Shown here piece by piece: positions 59,055 to 64,000 of a stretch of 64,000 bases of DNA. Each line of letters opens with the position of its first letter. Within the stretch, counting starts at the first letter, position 1. Source of the DNA: JBGPGW01 sp046349515 (lineage in GTDB: Bacteria > Pseudomonadota > Alphaproteobacteria > CADEGL01); assembly GCA_046349515.1 (NCBI GenBank), contig JAXMCE010000004.1, positions 62,001 through 126,000 on the forward strand. Reading direction: 5' to 3'. The position numbers were made by a program, and so were the translations under genes. Under the pieces are notes generated by a model, which saw nothing but the letters and a program-made list of their open reading frames with translations, was not told the origin of the DNA and did no database searches.

Positions 59055-60734
59055 ATGCTGGCCGGCCTTTCGATCCGCGACGTCGTCCTGATCGACCGCC
59101 TCGATCTCGATTTCGGCCCCGGACTGTCCGTTCTGACGGGCGAGACGGGTGCCGGCAAATCCATCCTCCTCGACGCACTTGGCTTGGCCCTCGGCGCCCG
59201 CGCCGATGCGTCACTCGTCCGCAGTCGCGCCGAGCAGGCCGTGGTCACCGCGACCTTCGAGCTGCCGGACGGCCACGCCGCGCTGGCACTCCTCGAGGCG
59301 CACGGCATCGAACGGGACGAGACGCTTGTCCTGCGGCGAACCTTGTCGCCGGATGGCCGCAGCCGCGCCTATGTCAACGACCAGCCGTCGAGCGTGACGT
59401 TCTTGCGTACGCTCGGGGAATCGCTCGTCGAGATTCAGGGCCAGGGCGAGTCGCGCGGGCTGCTCGATCCCCTGACCCATCGCGAGGCGCTCGACCAGTA
59501 TGCGGGCGCCACGGCCGAGGTCGCGGCGCTTGGCGCCCTCTTCGGCATCTGGCGCGAGGCCGAGAGCGCCCTCACCGCCGCCCGAGAATCGCAGGCGCAA
59601 GCGCATCTCCAAGAGGAAGAGTTGCGCCACCGAATGGGCGAACTCGACGCGCTCGACCCGCAGCCCGGCGAAGAAGCCAAGCTCGACGAGCGGCGCGCGA
59701 TCCTGAAGAACCGCGAACGGCTGCTCGAGGCGCTCCAAAGCGCGCATGCCGCCCTTGGCGGCGCGCGTCCGGTCCAGGATGCCATTCGGACGGCGGAGCG
59801 CGAACTGATGCGCGTCGCGGCCAAGGCCGGGGGAGGGCTCGACGCGGCCTTGGAGGCGCTCGCGCGGGCGGGCGAGGCAACCCTTGACGCCGAGGCGCGG
59901 CTTGAAGCCTTCGCCATCTCGATCGAACACGACAGCCACGCGCTCGAGCGTCTTGAAGATCGACTCTACGCGCTCCGGGACCTCGCGCGGAAGCATCGGG
60001 TAAAGGTGGAAGACCTGCCCGCCCTTCGCAGCGAGACGGCGGCGGCTCTCGCGCGCATCGGCGACCGGGGCGGGGCGTTCGCGCGCCTCGAGCAGGCCGT
60101 GCGCGAGTCGCGTGCGGCCTATGAGCGTGCCGCGGAGGCCCTGGGTGAGAAGCGGCGCCACGCGGCTGCCGCGCTCGACCGCGCGATGGCCGCGGAGCTC
60201 CCGCCGCTCAAGCTTGGCCGGGCGGAGTTCGCGACACGCATCGAGCCGCTTCCCCGCGACTCCTGGGGAGCCGCGGGACGAGAGCGCATTGTGTTCGAGG
60301 TCGCGACCAACCCAGGATCGGCACCCGGACCGATCGGGCGGATCGCCTCGGGCGGTGAGCTCTCGCGCTTCATGCTGGCGCTCCGAGTGGTCCTGTCCAA
60401 GGCGGGCACGGCGCCGACCCTCGTCTTCGACGAGGTGGACAGCGGCATCGGCGGTGCGGTCGCGGCCGCCGTCGGTGAACGCCTGGCGCGGCTCGGGCGC
60501 AGCCTCCAGGTCCTGGTCGTGACTCACTCGCCCCAGGTCGCGGCGCGCGGCGCCCACCATTGGTGCGTGAGCAAGGCAAGCGCCAAGGGCGGCGTCGCGA
60601 CCCGTGTCGAACGGCTCGACGACGGCGCGCGCCGCGAGGAGATCGCGCGCATGCTCTCGGGCTCGCGCGTCACCGACGAGGCGCGCGCCGCGGCCGACAG
60701 CCTCATCGGCCGCCGCGCGGCGGCCCGCGCGTGA
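59055..60734 (+). CDS. recN: DNA repair ATPase RecN
   Basis: RecN is an SMC-like ATPase of double-strand break repair. The 559-residue protein has the N-terminal Walker A region LTGETGAGKSILLDALGLALG, quoted in its centre (GETGAGKS), two helical arms making the coiled coil, and the C-terminal ABC signature ASGGELSRFMLAL with Walker B TLVFDEVDSGIGG. Its stop overlaps the ligA start by four bases (GTGA). Confidence 0.96.
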   Translation: MLAGLSIRDVVLIDRLDLDFGPGLSVLTGETGAGKSILLDALGLALGARADASLVRSRAEQAVVTATFELPDGHAALALLEAHGIERDETLVLRRTLSPDGRSRAYVNDQPSSVTFLRTLGESLVEIQGQGESRGLLDPLTHREALDQYAGATAEVAALGALFGIWREAESALTAARESQAQAHLQEEELRHRMGELDALDPQPGEEAKLDERRAILKNRERLLEALQSAHAALGGARPVQDAIRTAERELMRVAAKAGGGLDAALEALARAGEATLDAEARLEAFAISIEHDSHALERLEDRLYALRDLARKHRVKVEDLPALRSETAAALARIGDRGGAFARLEQAVRESRAAYERAAEALGEKRRHAAAALDRAMAAELPPLKLGRAEFATRIEPLPRDSWGAAGRERIVFEVATNPGSAPGPIGRIASGGELSRFMLALRVVLSKAGTAPTLVFDEVDSGIGGAVAAAVGERLARLGRSLQVLVVTHSPQVAARGAHHWCVSKASAKGGVATRVERLDDGARREEIARMLSGSRVTDEARAAADSLIGRRAAARA

Positions 60735-62815
60735 AGCAGAAGCCCGGCGACATCGCCGTCGAGGATCTCGCCCGTCCCCAGGCGGAAGCGGAACTCGAAC
60801 GTCTCGCGCGCGAGATCGCCCATCACGACCTTCTTTACTATCAACAGGCGGCGCCGGAGATTTCCGATGCAGCCTATGACGCGCTTCGCCAGCGCAACGA
60901 TGCCATCGAGGCGCGCTTTCCCGACCTCGTCCGCCCGGACAGCCCGAACCTGCGAATCGGCGCGGCTCCAAGCGAAGGTTTCGCCAAGGTCACGCATGGC
61001 CGTCCCATGCTCTCGCTCCAGAACGCGTTCTCGGACGAGGAAGTCCACGACTTCGTCGGCCGCATCCGCCGCTTCCTGGGGCTCGGCGCGAGCGAGCTCG
61101 TCGAATGCGTGGCCGAACCCAAGATCGACGGCCTCTCGGCCGCGCTACGCTATGAGAATGGCCGATTCGTTCTTGCGGCCACGCGCGGCGACGGCGAGAC
61201 GGGCGAGGACGTGACCCGCAACGTTGCCACCATCCACGACGTGCCGCAGCGCCTCGCAGGCCGCCACGTCCCCGACATCGTCGAAGTACGCGGCGAGGTC
61301 TATATGCGGCGCGCGGATTTTACCGCCCTCAACGCAAAGCGCGCGAAGGCTGAGGAGCCTCTCTTCGCCAACCCGCGCAACGCCGCCGCAGGATCGCTTC
61401 GCCAGCTCGACCCGCGCATCACGGCCTCTCGCCCGCTCCACTTTTTCGCCTATGCCTGGGGCGAAATCTCCGAGGCGCCTGCCAAGACCTATTGGGACTT
61501 CCTCGATCGCCTCAAACATTGGGGCTTTGCGGTCAATCCGCTCGCTCGCCTGTGTCCCTCGATCGAGGAGGCGCTCGCCCTCTGGCGCGAGACGAACGCT
61601 GAGCGCGCGAGCCTTCCCTACGACATCGACGGCGTCGTCTACAAGGTGAACCGCCTCGATTGGCAGGACCGTCTCGGCATGGTGAGCCGCGCGCCGCGCT
61701 GGGCCCTCGCGCACAAATTCCCGGCCGAGCAGGCTCAGACGCAGCTTCGCTCCATCACGATCCAGGTGGGACGCACGGGCGTCCTCACGCCGGTGGCGGA
61801 GCTCGAGCCGATCACGGTCGGCGGTGTCGTCGTCTCACGCGCAACTCTTCACAACGAGGACTACATCGAGGAGAAGGACATCCGCGAAGGCGACACGGTC
61901 GTCATCCAGCGTGCAGGCGACGTCATTCCCCAAGTGGTCGCCGTGGTGAAGGACAAGAGGCCCAAGAAATCCCATCCGTTCGCATTCCCCGAGAAATGCC
62001 CGGTCTGCCACAGCCGCGCTGTGCGCGAGGAGGGCATGGCCGCACGGCGCTGCACGGGCGGCCTCGTCTGCGCCGCCCAAGCGCGCGAGCGCCTGAAGCA
62101 CTTCGTCTCGCGCGCCGCCTTCGACATCGAAGGCCTCGGGCGGAAGCACATCGAAGCGTTTTACGAGGACGGGCTGATCAAGACCCCTGCCGACATCTTC
62201 AAACTCGAAGCCAAGATGATCGAGGAGCGCGAGGGCTGGGGCGCCCAGTCGGCGCAGAATCTCCTCGACGCCATAAAGGCGCGGCGGACGATCGGCCTCG
62301 ATCGGTTCATCTACGCGCTCGGCATACCCCAGGTCGGCGAGGCGACCGCGAAGCTGCTCGCCCGTCACTACGGAACGCTCAAGGCATGGCAAGCCGCAAT
62401 GGCCGCGGCCGCAAAGGACCGCGAGAGCGAAGCCTATGCGGAACTCGACGCGATCGACGGGATCGGGCCATCGGTTGCAGCCGACATCCTGGCGTTCTTC
62501 GCCGAACGCCACAACCAGACCGTGCTCGACGCGCTTGCGGGCGAAGTGAAGGTGACCGAGGTGAAGGCGCCCTCCGCGTCGGGTTCGCCCGTCGCGGGCC
62601 AGACGGTCGTCTTCACCGGCACGCTCGAGAAGATGACGCGGAACGAGGCCAAGGCGCGGGCCGAGGCGCTCGGCGCCAAGGTCGCGGGCTCGGTCTCGAA
62701 GAAGACGGATCTCGTCGTCGCGGGGCCGGGTGCGGGCTCCAAGCTCAAGGACGCCCAGAAATTCGGCGTGAAGGTGATCTCTGAGGCCGAGTGGCTGGAC
62801 CTGATCGGGGACTAG
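60731..62815 (+). CDS. ligA: NAD+-dependent DNA ligase LigA
   Basis: LigA seals nicks during replication and repair. The 694-residue protein has the N-terminal Ia domain with the NMN-contacting tyrosines (HHDLLYYQQ), the adenylation domain with Lys131 in EPKIDGLS, the OB fold, a four-Cys zinc finger (CPVCHSR and, with wider spacing, CTGGLVCAAQ), helix-hairpin-helix repeats and a C-terminal BRCT domain (GQTVVFTGTLEKMTRNEAK). The GTG start at 60731 overlaps the recN stop. Confidence 0.97.
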   Translation: MKQKPGDIAVEDLARPQAEAELERLAREIAHHDLLYYQQAAPEISDAAYDALRQRNDAIEARFPDLVRPDSPNLRIGAAPSEGFAKVTHGRPMLSLQNAFSDEEVHDFVGRIRRFLGLGASELVECVAEPKIDGLSAALRYENGRFVLAATRGDGETGEDVTRNVATIHDVPQRLAGRHVPDIVEVRGEVYMRRADFTALNAKRAKAEEPLFANPRNAAAGSLRQLDPRITASRPLHFFAYAWGEISEAPAKTYWDFLDRLKHWGFAVNPLARLCPSIEEALALWRETNAERASLPYDIDGVVYKVNRLDWQDRLGMVSRAPRWALAHKFPAEQAQTQLRSITIQVGRTGVLTPVAELEPITVGGVVVSRATLHNEDYIEEKDIREGDTVVIQRAGDVIPQVVAVVKDKRPKKSHPFAFPEKCPVCHSRAVREEGMAARRCTGGLVCAAQARERLKHFVSRAAFDIEGLGRKHIEAFYEDGLIKTPADIFKLEAKMIEEREGWGAQSAQNLLDAIKARRTIGLDRFIYALGIPQVGEATAKLLARHYGTLKAWQAAMAAAAKDRESEAYAELDAIDGIGPSVAADILAFFAERHNQTVLDALAGEVKVTEVKAPSASGSPVAGQTVVFTGTLEKMTRNEAKARAEALGAKVAGSVSKKTDLVVAGPGAGSKLKDAQKFGVKVISEAEWLDLIGD

Positions 62816-62846
62816 GAGCTGCGACGCGTCGGTTCTTTGCGCCTGC

Positions 62847-63806
62847 TCAACTCTGCCGGTCGATCACCTTCACCGTGCCGAGATCGAGAGTCCCAACATA
62901 GATCCCGAACGCATCCTCGAGCCGTTCGCCGACGTAGCGGCGAAGCATGCCCCGGACCGCGTCGTCGGAGAGCCGATCCCATGGGATCTCGGCGAGCGGA
63001 ATGAGCCGCACGGTGATACCCGGGACGGGCACCGTGGCCGTCACGTCCCCTCGGTAGAATACCGAATGCGTGCCCTGACCAGGACCTTCGAACACGGCGT
63101 AGAGGAACTCGATCTCGGCCGTGATCCCAAGACCGGTCATCCGCTCCTTCAAGCTGCCCTTCTCGGTATTGTCGCGCCCGAGGCTCGCGGCCGAGGGAAG
63201 CGCGAGCCGGCCTGTGGCCGGGTCCTCGATGAAAAGAATTCGCCCCTCTTGCTCAAGGATGGCCCCCACCCGGATGCGGGCCTCATGGGCGGCACTCAAC
63301 GCCGTCTGCTCGAGCCCGAAGCTCAGATAGTTCCCGCGGCAGTAGCCGAGCGGCGTGTGGGGGGTATGGTCGAATCCGACGACGCGGCCGAGAAGGATCA
63401 AGTGGTCGCCCGCCGGCACGCGCTCGTGCACCACGCAATCGAGCCAGGCGACCGTGTCGGGCAGGATGGGACTGCCGGCGGGGCCGCGGCGCCAGGCGAT
63501 TCCTGCGAATTTGTCGGCCGCCCGCGCGGCGAAGACACCGGAGACCACGCGCTGCGATTCGCTGAGGATGTTGACGGCGTAGTGCGATGCCTCCTTGAAC
63601 ACGTCGTAGCTGCCAGCACTGTGCGCGATGCAAACGAGGACAAGCGGCGGCTCGAGCGAGACAGAGGTGAAGGAATTCGCCGTGAAACCACGCGGCGCGC
63701 CCCCCGCATCGAAGCCGGTCACGACGGTAACGCCGGTGAGGAAGCAGCCGAGCGCCTTTCGCAACTCGCGCGGATCGATGGGCGCGGCGGGCGAGACGTC
63801 GGTCAT
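62847..63806 (-). CDS. Flavin reductase with C-terminal Nudix-like domain
   Basis: The 319-residue protein has an N-terminal flavin reductase domain (residues 1-165, with FLTGVTVVTGFDAGGAPRGFTANSF quoted in part, LVLVCIAHSAGSYDVF and the late GDHLILLGRVVGF). A second domain (about 175-319) resembles a Nudix fold, but the catalytic box is degenerate: SLKERMTGLGI lacks the REUxEE core, so I expect no hydrolase activity. The gene follows metH by 66 bases on the same strand. A role in supplying reduced flavin or electrons to MetH is possible but not shown. Confidence 0.75.
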   Translation of the reverse strand: MTDVSPAAPIDPRELRKALGCFLTGVTVVTGFDAGGAPRGFTANSFTSVSLEPPLVLVCIAHSAGSYDVFKEASHYAVNILSESQRVVSGVFAARAADKFAGIAWRRGPAGSPILPDTVAWLDCVVHERVPAGDHLILLGRVVGFDHTPHTPLGYCRGNYLSFGLEQTALSAAHEARIRVGAILEQEGRILFIEDPATGRLALPSAASLGRDNTEKGSLKERMTGLGITAEIEFLYAVFEGPGQGTHSVFYRGDVTATVPVPGITVRLIPLAEIPWDRLSDDAVRGMLRRYVGERLEDAFGIYVGTLDLGTVKVIDRQS

Positions 63807-63872
63807 GGGGCTCCCCTCGACAGAAGACGGGGCAGCAGCATCCCGGATCGTCCGCGTGCCCGCAAGGGCGCT

Positions 63873-64000
63873 TCAGCCCCTCGGGTCATAGGCAAGGATG
63901 GCGGACAGCCAGCGCTCGGTCGTCGCGACATCCTGGCCCTTCCGCCGCGCATAATCCTCCACCTGGTCCCGTTCGATCTTGCCGACGCCGAAATAACGCG
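63873..64000 (-). CDS. metH: Methionine synthase MetH, C-terminal end (partial)
   Basis: Only the last 41 residues are in the window. They read RYFGVGKIERDQVEDYARRK and end with ERWLSAILAYDPRG. The YFxVGKIxxDQVxDYAxRK block and the WLxxxLxYDP ending are those of the activation (AdoMet-binding) domain of cobalamin-dependent methionine synthase. The 5' part lies beyond the window edge. Confidence 0.75.
   Translation of the reverse strand, partial: RYFGVGKIERDQVEDYARRKGQDVATTERWLSAILAYDPRG

Noticed and set aside
1..64000. CRISPR arrays, insertion sequences, attachment sites, prophage genes, tRNA and rRNA genes
   Set aside because: Inspection of the intergenic regions showed no regularly spaced repeats, transposase or integrase genes, or cloverleaf sequences other than the tmRNA tRNA-like part.

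Overview
The window is one 64 kb stretch of GC-rich, gene-dense chromosome from an alphaproteobacterium. The class assignment rests on a circularly permuted two-piece tmRNA gene followed by the alpha-type ClpXP adaptor SspB, a class A RNase P RNA directly upstream of mraZ, the miaA/serB divergence next to ilvIH-ilvC, the hflKC-degP block, and the dcw cluster running on through lpxC, bamD, recN and ligA. Rhodospirillales or a relative is plausible, but sequence reading alone does not settle the order. I see no insertion sequence, prophage, CRISPR array, tRNA or rRNA gene.

Layout. 1-310: 3' end of an unrecognised gene. 307-5398 (minus): miaA, then ilvI-ilvH, a LysE-family exporter and ilvC, with serB divergent (5479-6381). 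6393-10229 (minus): hflK-hflC-DUF2065-degP, with mrp divergent (10394-11500). 11539-15913 (minus): a MaoC-like hydratase, a small membrane protein and a three-gene acetoin-dehydrogenase-type complex (E1 alpha, E1 beta, and an E2 with an alpha/beta-hydrolase domain), preceded by a strong AT-rich palindrome. 16063-18013 (minus): thyX and a fused SRPBCC-dCMP deaminase. 18156-22055 (plus): half-size EamA protein, ssrA, sspB, class I fumarase, a Mug-type glycosylase and a TfoX-domain protein. 22043-36659: mixed metabolism and envelope genes, including an amidohydrolase, an RHH protein, ppk2 behind an FNR/FixK box, AsmA, an FAD-linked D-lactate dehydrogenase-like protein, a CmcJ-like oxygenase, a flavin reductase, an asparagine synthetase/glycosyltransferase pair and two tandem EamA transporters. 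36669-38440: an AmpD-type amidase, rnpB and an AT-rich non-coding stretch. 38441-56828: the complete dcw cluster, mraZ to ftsZ. 57072-62815: lpxC, bamD, recN, ligA. 62847-64000 (minus): the 3' end of metH followed by a flavin reductase with an extra C-terminal domain.

The densest functional unit is the dcw/lpxC block, which makes the peptidoglycan precursors, assembles the divisome and commits lipid A synthesis. Nine four-base overlaps link its genes, and its promoter carries a textbook array of MraZ boxes. The most distinctive points are the SRPBCC-dCMP deaminase fusion beside thyX, the ssrA-sspB pair with a short ANDNELALAA tag, the exact TTGAT-N4-ATCAA site in front of ppk2 with a Pho-box-like repeat just downstream, the palindromic operator in front of the acetoin dehydrogenase genes, and the flavin reductase fusion behind metH. 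I did not find an obviously new multi-gene system; the novelty here lies in individual fusions and regulatory pairings.
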